This document shows positions 1 through 9,317 of a DNA stretch of 35,914 bases, in pieces; within the stretch, counting starts at the first letter, position 1; each line of letters starts with the position of its first letter. The stretch comes from Ardenticatenia bacterium (GTDB lineage Bacteria > Chloroflexota > Anaerolineae > 4572-78 > NAK82): assembly GCA_003130875.1 (NCBI GenBank), contig QEXY01000182.1, positions 1 through 35,914 on the forward strand, read 5' to 3'. Below the pieces are notes generated by a model. It saw only the letters and a list, made by a program, of their open reading frames with translations. It was not told the origin of the DNA and searched no databases. The position numbers and the translations under genes were made by a program.

Positions 1-161
1 AATAAAGCGGGTAACTAAAAAGTTTTTCAACACTCTCTCTTGCGAGTGTCTTGACGTATCCCTTACATCTGGGTGCATTTCATTAGTCGGAGAAGAGCTG
101 TTCAAACCGGGCTGCTCGAGCGAGCAAGCGCCAAGATTTACCGCTCCTTTCGCTGAAAGGC

Positions 162-190
162 TTGCCTTCCCCTCTCCCGTGAAGTAGAAT
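162..190 (+). promoter_or_regulatory. Putative sigma70-type promoter for the DsbA-cyclophilin lipoprotein
   Basis: TTGCCT (162-167) and TAGAAT (185-190) are separated by 17 bases, about 30 bases upstream of the first gene. A ribosome binding site (AAGGG, 211-215) follows. The remaining upstream bases 1-161 hold no gene that I can see, only a 6-bp dyad (ACACTC/GAGTGT, 30-49) without a T-tract. Confidence 0.45.
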
Positions 191-220
191 GCCTTATACT
201 GAAATTCAGAAAGGGTTTGC

Positions 221-1546
221 GTGATGAATTGGAAACGGTTCTTTGGGATCACCCTCTTGTTGACATTCGCTCTGGCAGCGTGTTCTTCGTTGGCTTCGGA
301 GGCGCAGACGTCCGCCACGGCGACCGCTGAGGAAGTGGTGGCAGCTATCACCGCCACCCCCACCAAGGAAAATGGCACAGCAACACCGACCGAAGCGACA
401 ACCCCTGTGGCAACAAGTGCACCTGCTGAGACGGCCACCCCGGCATATCCCACACCTCATCCTAATCCTCAGTGCGAGGCGCTCAAACTGCCCGTTGCTA
501 CCAAACTGCCCCCGGTCACGGAGCAGGATTGGAGCCGGGGTCAGGCTGATGCGCCCGTCACGGTGATTGAGTATGCTGACTTCCAGTGTCCTGCTTGTGC
601 TGGGGTGAGCCCATTGATCAAGCAGCTGCTGGAGGTCGAGGAAGGCAAGGTGCGCCTGGTCTATCGCCATTTCCCGCTGACCTCTATTCACGACAAGGCA
701 ATGATCACTGCCGAAGCCGCAGAGGCCGCTGGCGCCCAAGGCAAATTCTGGGAGATGCACGCCCTGCTCTACGAACGGCAGCGCCTGTGGTCTTCCAAGA
801 ACGCCGATGAGATGCCGGACGTATTGGCAGGATATGCCCAGGAGTTAGGATTGGATGTCGCTCAGTTCAATCAGGCACTTGCCCAACACACCTATCGTGC
901 TAAGGTGCAGCAACAGTATGACGATGCCATAGCCCTGGGTCTGCCCGGAACACCCAGCTTCATTTTCAACGATGTGTATTATCCCGCCGATCAGCTGGGC
1001 TTTTCCGATCTCGCTTTCAAGTTTTTTCTCTACATTGTGACATTCCGCGACCCGCCTTCGCAAGTGATTCATGCGGATAAGCAATATCAGGCGACTATCG
1101 AGACCGAGAAAGGGGACATCGTCATCGAGCTTTTTGCCGACCGCACACCGCTCACGGTCAATAACTTTGTTTATCTGGCGCAACGCGGTTGGTATGATAA
1201 CACCACATTTCATCGTGTCATCCCCGGCTTCGTCGCCCAGGGGGGCGACCCCACCGCCACGGGCAGCGGTATGCCAGGCTACCGTTGCTCCGATGAGCTC
1301 ACCCCCCAGCTTCGCTTTGATGAGGCGGGTATGGTTGGCATGGCGAACAGTGGTCCCAACACCAACGGTGCCCAGTTCTTCATCACGCTGGATGCCCAAC
1401 CCGCTTTGAACGGACGCTATCCCGTGTTCGGGCGCGTTGTATCGGGCATGGATGTGGTCAAATCGCTCAGCGAGCGCGATCCTCAAAAGGCCTCATCTGA
1501 CCAACCGGGTGACCGTATCATCCGTATCACCATCCAGGAGCTGTAG
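221..1546 (+). CDS. Exported lipoprotein: DsbA-like thioredoxin domain fused to a cyclophilin peptidyl-prolyl isomerase
   Basis: The product (441 aa) begins with a lipoprotein signal peptide whose lipobox ends LALAAC, giving acylated Cys21. A Thr/Ala/Pro-rich tether (about residues 28-85) leads to a DsbA/thioredoxin-fold domain with active site CPAC (Cys123/Cys126) in a YADFQCPAC context and a cis-Pro loop GTPS further on. From about residue 287 a cyclophilin domain follows; FHRVIPGF (His331, Arg332) and a QFFITL-like core are the expected active-site motifs. The likely role is disulfide formation or isomerisation together with proline isomerisation in folding exported proteins at the outer face of the membrane. 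The start is GTG at 221 or ATG at 224; AAGGG at 211-215 suits both. The separate domain families are certain; the joint role is inferred from the fusion. Confidence 0.9.
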   Translation: MMNWKRFFGITLLLTFALAACSSLASEAQTSATATAEEVVAAITATPTKENGTATPTEATTPVATSAPAETATPAYPTPHPNPQCEALKLPVATKLPPVTEQDWSRGQADAPVTVIEYADFQCPACAGVSPLIKQLLEVEEGKVRLVYRHFPLTSIHDKAMITAEAAEAAGAQGKFWEMHALLYERQRLWSSKNADEMPDVLAGYAQELGLDVAQFNQALAQHTYRAKVQQQYDDAIALGLPGTPSFIFNDVYYPADQLGFSDLAFKFFLYIVTFRDPPSQVIHADKQYQATIETEKGDIVIELFADRTPLTVNNFVYLAQRGWYDNTTFHRVIPGFVAQGGDPTATGSGMPGYRCSDELTPQLRFDEAGMVGMANSGPNTNGAQFFITLDAQPALNGRYPVFGRVVSGMDVVKSLSERDPQKASSDQPGDRIIRITIQEL

Positions 1547-1553
1547 AGAGCGT

Positions 1554-2573
1554 ATGCGCAACATCTTGGTGACCGGGGGAGCTGGATTCATTGGCTCTAA
1601 CTTTGTGCATTACATTCTGGGGAGATATCCCGATTATCGCGTGATTGTGTTGGATAAGCTCACCTACGCTGGCAATCTGGACAACTTGCGTGACCTGGAA
1701 CAGGAGCCACGCTACCACTTCGTCCACGGAGACATCTGCGACATGCGACTGGTCGAGCAAGTGATGCGTGAGCACGCGATCGACACCATCGTCAATTTCG
1801 CCGCTGAGAGCCATGTCGATCGCTCGCTGATGGAGCCAGGTGCTTTCATCCAGACGGATGTCTTCGGCACCTATGTGTTGCTTGAAGCCGCGCGCAAGTT
1901 CGACGTGGAACGTTATCACCAGGTGAGCACAGATGAGGTGTATGGTGAAGTGTTGGACGGTCGCTCCCGCGAGACCGACCGCCTGCATACGCGCAGTCCT
2001 TATTCAGCCAGCAAAGCAGGCGGCGACCTGATGTGTTTGGCTTATTTCACCAGCTTTGGGGTGCCGGTGACGATCACGCGCGGCAGCAACAACATTGGAC
2101 CCTATCAGTATCCCGAAAAGGTGGTGCCACTGTTTATCACGAACGCCATCGACGATATTCCCTTGCCGGTGTATGGTGATGGCTCACAGATGCGCGACTA
2201 TCAGTATGTACTCGATCACTGCGAAGGGATCGACGTCGTATTGCATCACGGGAAGCCAGGCGAAATTTACAACCTGGGCACCGGCACCGAGGTGCGCAAT
2301 CTTTACATGGCACAGCTGATCTTGCAGCTGCTGGGCAAGCCGCAGAGCTTAATCCGCTTCGTCACCGACCGCCCGGGCCATGACCGCCGTTACGCGCTCG
2401 ACTGCAGTAAGATCCAGAGCCTAGGTTGGCGCAGCCGACACACCTTCGAAGAAGCTCTCGAGAAGACGGTGCGTTGGTACGTAGATAATGCCTGGTGGTG
2501 GCGCAAGATCAAAAGTGGCGAACACTATCGGGCTTATTACGCCCGCCAATATGGCAGCCGCCTTCAAGAGTAG
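1554..2573 (+). CDS. rfbB: dTDP-glucose 4,6-dehydratase
   Basis: A 339-aa extended short-chain dehydrogenase. It has the NAD-binding GGAGFIG at residues 8-14, the catalytic S-T-D-E segment (Ser125, Thr126, Asp127, Glu128, followed by VYGE) and YSASK (Tyr150, Lys154), which together are characteristic of RmlB. The enzyme turns dTDP-glucose into dTDP-4-keto-6-deoxyglucose for rhamnose and other deoxysugars of surface glycans. The frame stays open upstream into the previous gene, but similarity starts at ATG 1554, seven bases after the lipoprotein stop, so the two genes are probably co-transcribed. RmlA, RmlC and RmlD are not in the window. Its last 10 bases overlap the end of the convergent apt gene. 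Confidence 0.93.
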   Translation: MRNILVTGGAGFIGSNFVHYILGRYPDYRVIVLDKLTYAGNLDNLRDLEQEPRYHFVHGDICDMRLVEQVMREHAIDTIVNFAAESHVDRSLMEPGAFIQTDVFGTYVLLEAARKFDVERYHQVSTDEVYGEVLDGRSRETDRLHTRSPYSASKAGGDLMCLAYFTSFGVPVTITRGSNNIGPYQYPEKVVPLFITNAIDDIPLPVYGDGSQMRDYQYVLDHCEGIDVVLHHGKPGEIYNLGTGTEVRNLYMAQLILQLLGKPQSLIRFVTDRPGHDRRYALDCSKIQSLGWRSRHTFEEALEKTVRWYVDNAWWWRKIKSGEHYRAYYARQYGSRLQE

Positions 2574-3079
2574 TGCACCAGGGAGTGTACCGGATAGCCA
2601 GTGAGCTTCTGGCGTCCGTTGAGGAAATCCAGCTCCACCACAAAAGCAAGTCCCACCACTTTGCCACCCAGACGTTCGACGAGGTTGACCGCTGCACGGG
2701 CAGAGCCGCCCGTCGCCAGCAGATCGTCCACCACCAATACGCGCTGTCCTGGCTGGATGGCATCCACATGCATTTCAAGCGTGTTGGTGCCGTATTCCAA
2801 GGTGTAGCTCTCGCTAATCGCCTGGGCAGGTAACTTGCCTGGCTTGCGCACCGGAACGAATCCGGCGCCAAGTTGTACCGCCAACGGGGCTCCGAAAATA
2901 AACCCACGTGACTCGATAGCAGCGACGATATCCACCTGGGCGTTGGCATACCGTTCGGCCAGCAGGGTGACCACTTCGCGCAATGCTGCGGCGTTGCGCA
3001 ATAGGGTGGTGATGTCCTTGAAGAGAATGCCGGGCACCGGAAAGTCCGGAACATCCCGAATGAGGCTCGCCAAGTCCAT
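2564..3079 (-). CDS. apt: Adenine phosphoribosyltransferase
   Basis: A 171-aa cytosolic purine-salvage enzyme converting adenine and PRPP to AMP. The N-terminus ([18 protein letters not shown]) and the PRPP-binding loop [14 protein letters not shown] are typical of Apt, and the length is normal. The frame is open further upstream, but conservation starts at this ATG, and a GGAGG lies 11 bases upstream of it on the minus strand. The gene ends inside the 3' end of the convergent rfbB (10-bp overlap). A good promoter and a palindrome lie just upstream (3134-3168). Confidence 0.95.
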   Translation of the reverse strand: MDLASLIRDVPDFPVPGILFKDITTLLRNAAALREVVTLLAERYANAQVDIVAAIESRGFIFGAPLAVQLGAGFVPVRKPGKLPAQAISESYTLEYGTNTLEMHVDAIQPGQRVLVVDDLLATGGSARAAVNLVERLGGKVVGLAFVVELDFLNGRQKLTGYPVHSLVHYS

Positions 3080-3133
3080 GGACGTGCATTCCTCCCACTT
3101 GGGTGATTCTGTTGCTCTAGCGGCAACGCGCCG

Positions 3134-3161
3134 ATTATACCACAGCACAAGCGACAGGCAA
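3134..3161 (-). promoter_or_regulatory. Putative apt promoter
   Basis: Read on the minus strand, TTGCCT (3161-3156) and TATAAT (3139-3134) are 16 bases apart. The start of transcription would fall near 3127, about 48 bases before the apt ATG. A small GTTGC/GCAAC dyad (3110-3126) would form in the leader. Confidence 0.55.
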
Positions 3162-3168
3162 GTGCCTG
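3155..3168. promoter_or_regulatory. Palindrome overlapping the apt -35 box (candidate operator)
   Basis: CAGGCA-AG-TGCCTG forms a 6+6 bp dyad with a 2-bp centre. It covers the whole -35 hexamer of the apt promoter, the position expected for a repressor site. No regulator is identified. Confidence 0.35.
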
Positions 3169-3218
3169 CCAGATCTTCGCGCCCCATAGCTCCGTTGCTG
3201 CAGGCTGGCAAGACCACA

Positions 3219-4796
3219 TCATTGTGCCTGGAAGACCACCCAGTAGGAATAATGTCCCTGACACAACAACCCACTGCAGTGATTGACATCGGGGCAGTAG
3301 CCGGCCTCAACCAGCCATTCCACAGGTATCTCCCACGTATTGGTGCTGAGCAATGGGGTTTGCTCGCTAGTCACGGGTGTGCCAGCAGGATTTTCGATTA
3401 CTCTTAGGCGTGTGCCGCTGCTATACAAGGCAATCTCAGCGGTCTTAATCCCATAGTTGAAGAAGGGCTCGTTTTTGTCGCCACTGGTCACGCGAAAGTT
3501 GTTGGCCGGCGGATCGCCGATCACTGGCCCGAAGAGCGGATTTCCGGCGCGGTCGATTACCGAGAGAAAAACATGGTGATTGCCTTCACAGCCGCCGTTT
3601 TCGGTGATGCTCAACATGCGAACCGTAGCCAGGCGAAAAGCATTTGTACTCGGGGTGGGGGATGTGATCGGTTCAGGTGAAGGCGTGGGTGAAGGAGGAA
3701 CGGTCGGCTCGCATGTGGGTGTCGGGGTAGGTGGAGGTGACTGTGAAATCACCGGCAGGAAAAGATTGTAGCTCCCCGGATTGCCCCCTTCCGCCACACG
3801 TATCCGGCGTTCCACCCAAACGCTTGGCAGAGCCGGGATGGTCGGATCGCCATCCGGTTTCCGCTGCTGCCAGGCGCGCACGCGCAACGTGTATGTGGCA
3901 TTGGGTTGCAGCTGCAAGATAGTACTCTGTGCCTGACCACCGGGTCGGCTAACCTGTTGGATTGTCTGCCAGTCGCCGTCGTTGACACACAACTGCACAT
4001 CGTAGCCCCATAAAGACCAGTAACTCGGATCGGGCAGAGTAGCGCTCCAGCTCACCCAAAGTGTCCCTGGGGGCGCGTGGGTCGGTGTGTCCAGCGTGAC
4101 GATAGGGGCTCTTTCGAAGTGGAAACTGTCCAGGTAGCCGGTGTTGAGATATTGCACCCCCACGTTACTGCCACGGTTCTCGACATGAATGAACAGGGTG
4201 GCTCGACTTGCCTGGGCAGTAACCGCCAGGGTCGGGCTGAGCCATTCGTTGTCGCGCCCATCCCACTCGCTCCATATCACACTCTCTGCCAGTGGATCAC
4301 TCCCACCGGCAGGGTCGACACCAATGCGTTTGTAAATCTTGGAATGGTCAACTTCTCCGCCAGGGCCTTTCCAAAAGGTGACCACCTTGCCTCCGAAGAC
4401 ATAATCGACACCGCTCTCAACCGTTACGGTTTGCGAGAAGACGAAGGAGAAAGGATACTGTGACGCGAACGCCTGTGCTTTTTCACCCTCGAGATGATAG
4501 TTCAAATAACCCACGTTGTAATATGTCTGAAGAAACCGGCCGAAAGTGTCGCTGTCCATAAAGTGTAGCCGGTCGGCACCACTTAGCACACGCACCGTCC
4601 AGCCGCGTCCCTGTCTTTCAGGGAATTCGCGCCAGAACTGTGCCTGGCCATTCTCAACGTAGGGATCGAAGAGCTCGAAATCGCCGTTGAAAGACAGATT
4701 GACTGCCAGAGTGGTCAATGGCCACGTGGACACGGTAGCCAAGGCAAGCACTGTCAGCAACACAGCATAGAACAGGGGGCATCGCGAATGGTGCAT
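3219..4796 (-). CDS. Secreted multidomain protein with carbohydrate-binding-like and fibronectin III-like domains
   Basis: A 525-aa protein with an N-terminal signal peptide (hydrophobic residues about 8-31, likely cleaved after TTLA). A beta-rich N-terminal module (about 33-235) begins NLSFNGDFE, a pattern common at the start of carbohydrate-binding-like domains. A fibronectin type III-like segment (about 235-335, TYTLRVRAW) follows, then YNLFLPVIS and a Pro/Thr/Ser linker (about 350-390), and a C-terminal domain with several Cys residues. No catalytic motif is seen, so it is probably a surface or extracellular binding protein. The ATG has GGAGG seven bases upstream. The gene is convergent neither in operon nor obviously linked in function with apt downstream. 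Exact function is unknown. Confidence 0.75.
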   Translation of the reverse strand: MHHSRCPLFYAVLLTVLALATVSTWPLTTLAVNLSFNGDFELFDPYVENGQAQFWREFPERQGRGWTVRVLSGADRLHFMDSDTFGRFLQTYYNVGYLNYHLEGEKAQAFASQYPFSFVFSQTVTVESGVDYVFGGKVVTFWKGPGGEVDHSKIYKRIGVDPAGGSDPLAESVIWSEWDGRDNEWLSPTLAVTAQASRATLFIHVENRGSNVGVQYLNTGYLDSFHFERAPIVTLDTPTHAPPGTLWVSWSATLPDPSYWSLWGYDVQLCVNDGDWQTIQQVSRPGGQAQSTILQLQPNATYTLRVRAWQQRKPDGDPTIPALPSVWVERRIRVAEGGNPGSYNLFLPVISQSPPPTPTPTCEPTVPPSPTPSPEPITSPTPSTNAFRLATVRMLSITENGGCEGNHHVFLSVIDRAGNPLFGPVIGDPPANNFRVTSGDKNEPFFNYGIKTAEIALYSSGTRLRVIENPAGTPVTSEQTPLLSTNTWEIPVEWLVEAGYCPDVNHCSGLLCQGHYSYWVVFQAQ

Positions 4797-4983
4797 TGTA
4801 CAGCCTCCGGGATGAGCTGCACACCGAATACGGGATTGTCGGTCCTGCGCCTCTTAGCTTAGCACCTGGAGGACTTGCACCCAACGGGGAAAACGCCGAA
4901 AGACACTCCCCAGCAACACGGGGCGTGTTATGCGTGCTAGCCGTGGGATGTCCTTGCTGGATCGTGCGATGTGAGGAAGAACG

Positions 4984-5460
4984 CTAGAACAGTCCGCACC
5001 AGAATCGCCAGACTCCACCTGATCTCAGAAAGTATGTGTCTCTAGTCACTGATCTCCCGCAGCCGGTTGCTTCGTAATGGTACTCTCCCGCAACTACCCT
5101 GATGGAGTGAGTACCAGATGATAGATATTGGGAATGCTAGTTGGGATGAGTGTCCCCAGCAGATATGACCAACGACAGCGGAATAACAACCGGTGTACCA
5201 GATTGACTGGGCGTACCCAGGTAATGCCAGGAGCATAGCCGGCTTTAGTCATCCTCCAACTCAACCGACTATAGTGCCATCTTCGTCGATGACAATAGCA
5301 TCCAGACTTTCGGGACCAGCGGCAGCGTCTGTTTATATCCAGGCATGTGCCTGATCCCGTTCTGGTCAAGCGAAGTTACTGAGGGTTTTAAAAATTCTGA
5401 GTCATCGTAACCATCCCATTTACCTGCTAGAATCTGGGTGGCACAAGGGCTTTTTTTGAA
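4984..5460 (-). pseudogene. Possible decayed minus-strand gene remnant in a 740-bp gene-free stretch
   Basis: No intact gene lies between 4797 and 5536. On the minus strand, protein-like fragments appear in shifting frames. One reads YDDSEFLKPSVTSLDQNG (around 5350-5410), another PESLDAIVIDEDGTIVG (around 5260-5310). A third ends IRVVAGEYHYEATGCG and GGVWRFWC before a stop at 4984-4986, with an in-frame TAG near 5138. The last fragment resembles the end of a secreted beta-rich domain. Internal stops and frame changes suggest a degraded gene, but chance open frames cannot be excluded. Confidence 0.25.
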
Positions 5461-5486
5461 CTCTCTCACTTTGGTACTCGACTACC

Positions 5487-5515
5487 TTGTCGTGGAAATG
5501 GCTCTGCACTACAAT
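5487..5515 (+). promoter_or_regulatory. Putative promoter of the VanW-family gene
   Basis: TTGTCG (5487-5492) and TACAAT (5510-5515) are spaced by 17 bases, 21 bases before the ATG at 5537. The ribosome binding site GGGAGAGG falls between them and the start. Confidence 0.55.
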
Positions 5516-5536
5516 CTCTTGTATTAGGGAGAGGCG

Positions 5537-7396
5537 ATGAACAAGGTAAGGCAACATACGGTTGAGATATCCTATCCAACGCGGTTGCTTGCAGTGCGTC
5601 CCTTTCGAACTGTTCTGACGCTGCATCACGTGTTTGTGGCAGCGCTGGTGGTTCTACTCAGCTTGTTGGTGGCGCTCTTCCTGGCCGCTGTGCTGTACCA
5701 GATCGTTTTTTTGGAGCGCATTTTTATCGGTGTCCGTGCTATGGGGATCGAGCTAGGTGGTATGACACGATCCCAGGCATTTGCCGCCCTGACAACACAT
5801 AGTGACAGCTACTTGAATTTCCCCGTGGTGCTCCGCCACGATGGGAAAACGTGGGTTGTTTCGCTGCGCCAAGTGGGGGCTGTCATGGATATCCCCCGAG
5901 CGGTTGCGGATGCCTACGCGTTCGGCCGTCAGAGCGATTTAGCGAGCAACATCCTGGACCAGCTAGAAGCGTTGTTCTTCGGGGCCGAGGTAAATCCGGT
6001 GATTCGCTACGACAGCGGGCCAGCTAATGCGCTGCTCGCCGAGGTTGCCCGCCAGATCAATCGCCCGGCACGCGATGCTGAGCTCATTATACAACCGAAT
6101 TTGACTGTGCTGGCCTTGCCAGCACAGAGCGGCCTCTCCGTGGATATCGACGCGACGCGCTCCCTGGTCCATCAACGGGCGCTTGCACGCGACCTGACGC
6201 CGGTGGATCTGGTGGTACACGAAACACCACCCGCAATTGTCGAGATCGAACCTGCCTATCAGATCGTGCACACCCTCTTGAGTGCGCCCTTGGTGCTCAG
6301 TATTGCGTTGCCGGAGCGCCGGGTTGAGCGTGTTATCCCTCCGGATGAGCTGCTGTCTATGCTGGTCATCCGGGAGGAAGCCGATCAGGATGGCACAGGT
6401 CGTGTCGTGGTCGCCTTTGATCCGGACAAATGGAAATCCTTACTGAACGACTTCGCCCGCGAAGTGGATCGCGCCCCAGTGGATGCGCGCTTCCAGATTG
6501 ACCTCCAGACCGGCGGTGTCTCCGTGTTGCGGCCAAGTCAGGAGGGCTATCAGCTGGATGTCGAACAGTCACTGGCACTTATCGCTGAGCTGGTTCATCG
6601 GCCGGTCCACCACCTTGAGCTGCCCGTGCACGTGATCCCTCCGATGGTGCACTCGGATGCCATAAGCGAGATGCACTTTGCGGATATTGTGGCTGAGGCG
6701 ACTACAACTTTCAAGGGCTCGTCGGAAGCTCGAGTCCGTAACATCCAGGTGGCAGCGAGCAAGTTTCACGGGATTGTGGTGCCACCAGGCGCTATTTTTT
6801 CGTTCAACGAACACCTGGGACCGATCACAGCAGCGGAAGGGTACGAAAGCTCCCTGATCATTTGGGGAGACCGCACAGCGGTGGGTATCGGTGGCGGCAT
6901 CTGCCAGGTATCCACAACTCTTTTCCGTGCGGCTTTCTTCGGAGGCTTCGAGATCGTCGAGCGCTGGGCACATGGCTACCGTGTCAGCTGGTATGAGATT
7001 GAGTTTGGCCCTGGCCTGGACGCTACCATATACGCCCCCAATATAGATTTCAAGTTTCGCAACGATACCGATCACTTTCTCCTTATCCAAAGCTATGTTG
7101 ATCAGGAGGCCGGCACCCTGACCTTCCGTTTTTATGGAACTTCCACCCAGCGCCAGGTTGCCGTGGAAGGTCCTTTGGTAGAAGAAGTGAGCAGCCCAGG
7201 TGCACCTGAATATCGGCAAGATCCCAGTTTGCCAAAGGGCACGGTGAAACAGGTCGAATGGCCCAAGGAGGGGGCCAAGGTCACGGTGAGACGTACCGTC
7301 ACTCAAAACGGAACGGTTATCCATCAGGATGAGTTTGTGAGCCGCTATCGCCCGTGGCGTGCTGTCTATTTAGTAGGTACCGGTGAAGAAGGATAA
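5537..7396 (+). CDS. VanW-family membrane-anchored envelope protein (YoaR-like)
   Basis: A 619-aa protein with one N-terminal transmembrane segment (about residues 31-57), so most of it lies outside the membrane. Residues about 65-385 are two repeats of the peptidoglycan-binding-like region that precedes VanW domains (the first contains GIELGGMTRSQAFAAL). The VanW domain itself (about 393-540) shows VVPPGAIFSFNEHLGP and GIGGGICQVSTTLF, the family's signature. The C-terminus (about 550-619) is beta-rich and G5-like. The family is linked to the cell wall, with no established reaction. It starts a plus-strand run with holB and ricT. GGGAGAGG precedes the ATG. Confidence 0.9.
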   Translation: MNKVRQHTVEISYPTRLLAVRPFRTVLTLHHVFVAALVVLLSLLVALFLAAVLYQIVFLERIFIGVRAMGIELGGMTRSQAFAALTTHSDSYLNFPVVLRHDGKTWVVSLRQVGAVMDIPRAVADAYAFGRQSDLASNILDQLEALFFGAEVNPVIRYDSGPANALLAEVARQINRPARDAELIIQPNLTVLALPAQSGLSVDIDATRSLVHQRALARDLTPVDLVVHETPPAIVEIEPAYQIVHTLLSAPLVLSIALPERRVERVIPPDELLSMLVIREEADQDGTGRVVVAFDPDKWKSLLNDFAREVDRAPVDARFQIDLQTGGVSVLRPSQEGYQLDVEQSLALIAELVHRPVHHLELPVHVIPPMVHSDAISEMHFADIVAEATTTFKGSSEARVRNIQVAASKFHGIVVPPGAIFSFNEHLGPITAAEGYESSLIIWGDRTAVGIGGGICQVSTTLFRAAFFGGFEIVERWAHGYRVSWYEIEFGPGLDATIYAPNIDFKFRNDTDHFLLIQSYVDQEAGTLTFRFYGTSTQRQVAVEGPLVEEVSSPGAPEYRQDPSLPKGTVKQVEWPKEGAKVTVRRTVTQNGTVIHQDEFVSRYRPWRAVYLVGTGEEG

Positions 7397-7431
7397 AGCC
7401 AGTCCCTGGCTCGGTTGTGCGGGCAATGCAG

Positions 7432-8409
7432 ATGAATGTTTTGATCGGTCACGACTGGGCGCTTCAATTATTGCTGAACGGATGGCAGGCGGGTCGCTTG
7501 TCCCATGCAACGCTTCTCGTGGGACCGTCCAACATCGGTAAGACGACGTTGGCACGCGTGTTCGCGCAGGCGCTACAATGTGCTGCTCCTACCCCTATGC
7601 CGTGTGGAGTGTGTTCGTCCTGCCGCCGGGTTACGACGGGCAATCATCCTGACGTGCGCATCCTGGACACTCCTGGAGAGCCCATCAAAATCGCGCAGGT
7701 GCGCGAGCTTCAACGTGAGCTCGCCTTGCTGCCTTATGAAGGGCAGTGGCGGGTGGCGATTCTCTCGGAATTCGAACGAGCAACTTCTGAAGCGGCCAAT
7801 GCCTTGCTCAAAACCTTGGAAGAGCCGCCCAACTATGTTGTGTTATTGCTGACTGCGACGCGCATCGACCAGCTGCTGCCCACCATCGTCTCGCGTTGCC
7901 AGATTCTGTGGCTGCGGCCTCTCAGGATGGACCAGGTGCAGCAAGCATTGACCGCCCAATGGGGTGCCGAGCCTTCCACGGCTGAGCTGTTAGCACATCT
8001 ATCTGGAGGGCGCATCGGTTGGGCAGTGAATGCGCTTCAGGATCGCGAAGTTATGGAACGACGTGCGGAAGCTCTGGAACAGATCTCCATCCTGATGAAC
8101 CAGAGTCGTGTGCAGCGTCTGGGATACGCTGCCGCGCTCAACCGCAGTCCCAAACTCTTGGAAGAGACCCTGATGCTGTGGGGCAACTGGTGGCACGACA
8201 TCTTGTTGCTCAAATCTGGGGCACAAGTCCCGTTATGCAACGTCGATCAAGCAGAACGTTTGCAAGAGCAAGCACGATACATTACACTGGATCAAGCACG
8301 CCGTATGGTGGAGCAAGTTGAATTTGTCATGCAGTGCCTTGAGCAGAATGTCAACACGCGGCTGGCAATCGAGGTGTTGTTGCTCAGCTGGCCACGAACG
8401 GAGGGATGA
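7432..8409 (+). CDS. holB: DNA polymerase III, delta' subunit
   Basis: A clamp-loader AAA+ subunit of about 325 aa. Numbered from ATG 7432, it has a P-loop GPSNIGKTT (31-39), a four-cysteine zinc module (Cys50, 58, 61, 64), the NALLKTLEEPP segment and an IVSRCQ (SRC) motif, which is the order seen in delta'. It helps load the sliding clamp at the replication fork. The P-loop has Asn-Ile where gamma/tau has Gly-x-Gly, common for delta'. In-frame starts exist at GTG 7417, ATG 7426 and ATG 7432; none has a strong ribosome binding site, and 7432 was chosen because MNVLIGH aligns with typical delta' starts. It lies 35 bases after the VanW gene and 22 before ricT. Confidence 0.9.
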   Translation: MNVLIGHDWALQLLLNGWQAGRLSHATLLVGPSNIGKTTLARVFAQALQCAAPTPMPCGVCSSCRRVTTGNHPDVRILDTPGEPIKIAQVRELQRELALLPYEGQWRVAILSEFERATSEAANALLKTLEEPPNYVVLLLTATRIDQLLPTIVSRCQILWLRPLRMDQVQQALTAQWGAEPSTAELLAHLSGGRIGWAVNALQDREVMERRAEALEQISILMNQSRVQRLGYAAALNRSPKLLEETLMLWGNWWHDILLLKSGAQVPLCNVDQAERLQEQARYITLDQARRMVEQVEFVMQCLEQNVNTRLAIEVLLLSWPRTEG

Positions 8410-8431
8410 AAAAACAGAAGACAGAAGACTT

Positions 8432-9277
8432 ATGCCTGAAGTGGTGGGTGTTCGTTTCAAGCGGTGCACCAAAATGTATTACTTCAGTCCCGGTGAGATC
8501 ACTGACCTGAAGGTTGGTGATCCAGTCATTGTGGAAACCGTTCAGGGTGAGGAGCTGGGTTGGGTTGTTATAGCGCCCACTATGGTGAGCGATGAGGAAG
8601 TCAAAAGTAAGCTCAAACCCATCGTTCGACGTGCCACGCCTGTTGACCTGGCCATAGCAGAAGAGTTTCGCTGCAAAGAAGCAGCCGCACTGGCAAAATG
8701 TCGGGAGAAAATCGCCGAGCTGGGGCTTCCGATGAAGGCGATCGCGGCGGAATACAGCTTCAACGGAGAACGGTTGGTGATCTCTTTTGTGGCAGAGGAA
8801 AGAGTCGATTTTCGAGAGCTGGTGCGCCAACTGGCCAAATCACTTAAGACCCATGTAGAGATGAGGCAGATCGGGGCGCGTGATGAGGCAAAACTACTGG
8901 GAGGCTATGCCGTCTGCGGGAGGGAACTGTGCTGCGCCTCGTGGCTCACCGAGTTTCATCCCGTGTCTATCAAAATGGCCAAGCAGCAGGACTTGCCCCT
9001 TACACCCACAGAAATCTCGGGGATATGCGGACGCCTGCTGTGTTGCCTGGTGTTTGAGAACGATCTGTACGTTGAGGTCAAACAGTCCTTGCCCAAAGTG
9101 GGCTCCGTAGTGAACACACCGCACGGAAAGGGCACTATTGTGGGCCTAAACGTTTTGACCGAAACGCTGACGGTGGAATTACAAAATGAGCTCACCGTAC
9201 AGGTCAAAGCCAGCGAGGTGATACCCCTCGCCGAACAGAAACGTCCGGCAAGACCACAAGGCAAGTCTTCGCAATAG
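8432..9277 (+). CDS. ricT: PSP1-domain regulatory protein RicT (YaaT)
   Basis: A 281-aa PSP1-family protein. The paired cysteine motifs CGRELCC (162-168) and CGRLLCC (199-205) are diagnostic. In Bacillus the RicA-RicF-RicT complex carries iron-sulfur clusters and acts with RNase Y in RNA maturation; only RicT is visible here. The frame is open upstream inside holB, but the conserved N-terminus starts at this ATG; the ribosome binding site is weak (AGAAGA). The holB-ricT neighbourhood is also seen in Firmicutes. The last residues are a short Lys/Pro/Gln tail. Confidence 0.92.
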   Translation: MPEVVGVRFKRCTKMYYFSPGEITDLKVGDPVIVETVQGEELGWVVIAPTMVSDEEVKSKLKPIVRRATPVDLAIAEEFRCKEAAALAKCREKIAELGLPMKAIAAEYSFNGERLVISFVAEERVDFRELVRQLAKSLKTHVEMRQIGARDEAKLLGGYAVCGRELCCASWLTEFHPVSIKMAKQQDLPLTPTEISGICGRLLCCLVFENDLYVEVKQSLPKVGSVVNTPHGKGTIVGLNVLTETLTVELQNELTVQVKASEVIPLAEQKRPARPQGKSSQ

Positions 9278-9317
9278 CAGCTGCCGAAACCGAAGCGTTG
9301 GTAGCCCTTTACACGGT

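Noticed and set aside
30-49. ACACTC/GAGTGT hairpin as a terminator of a gene left of the window
   Set aside because: No T-tract follows on either strand, and no gene end is visible before it.
2509-3264. Alternative minus-strand frame overlapping apt
   Set aside because: The other frame gives a full-length Apt with the PRPP loop, so this one is a shadow.
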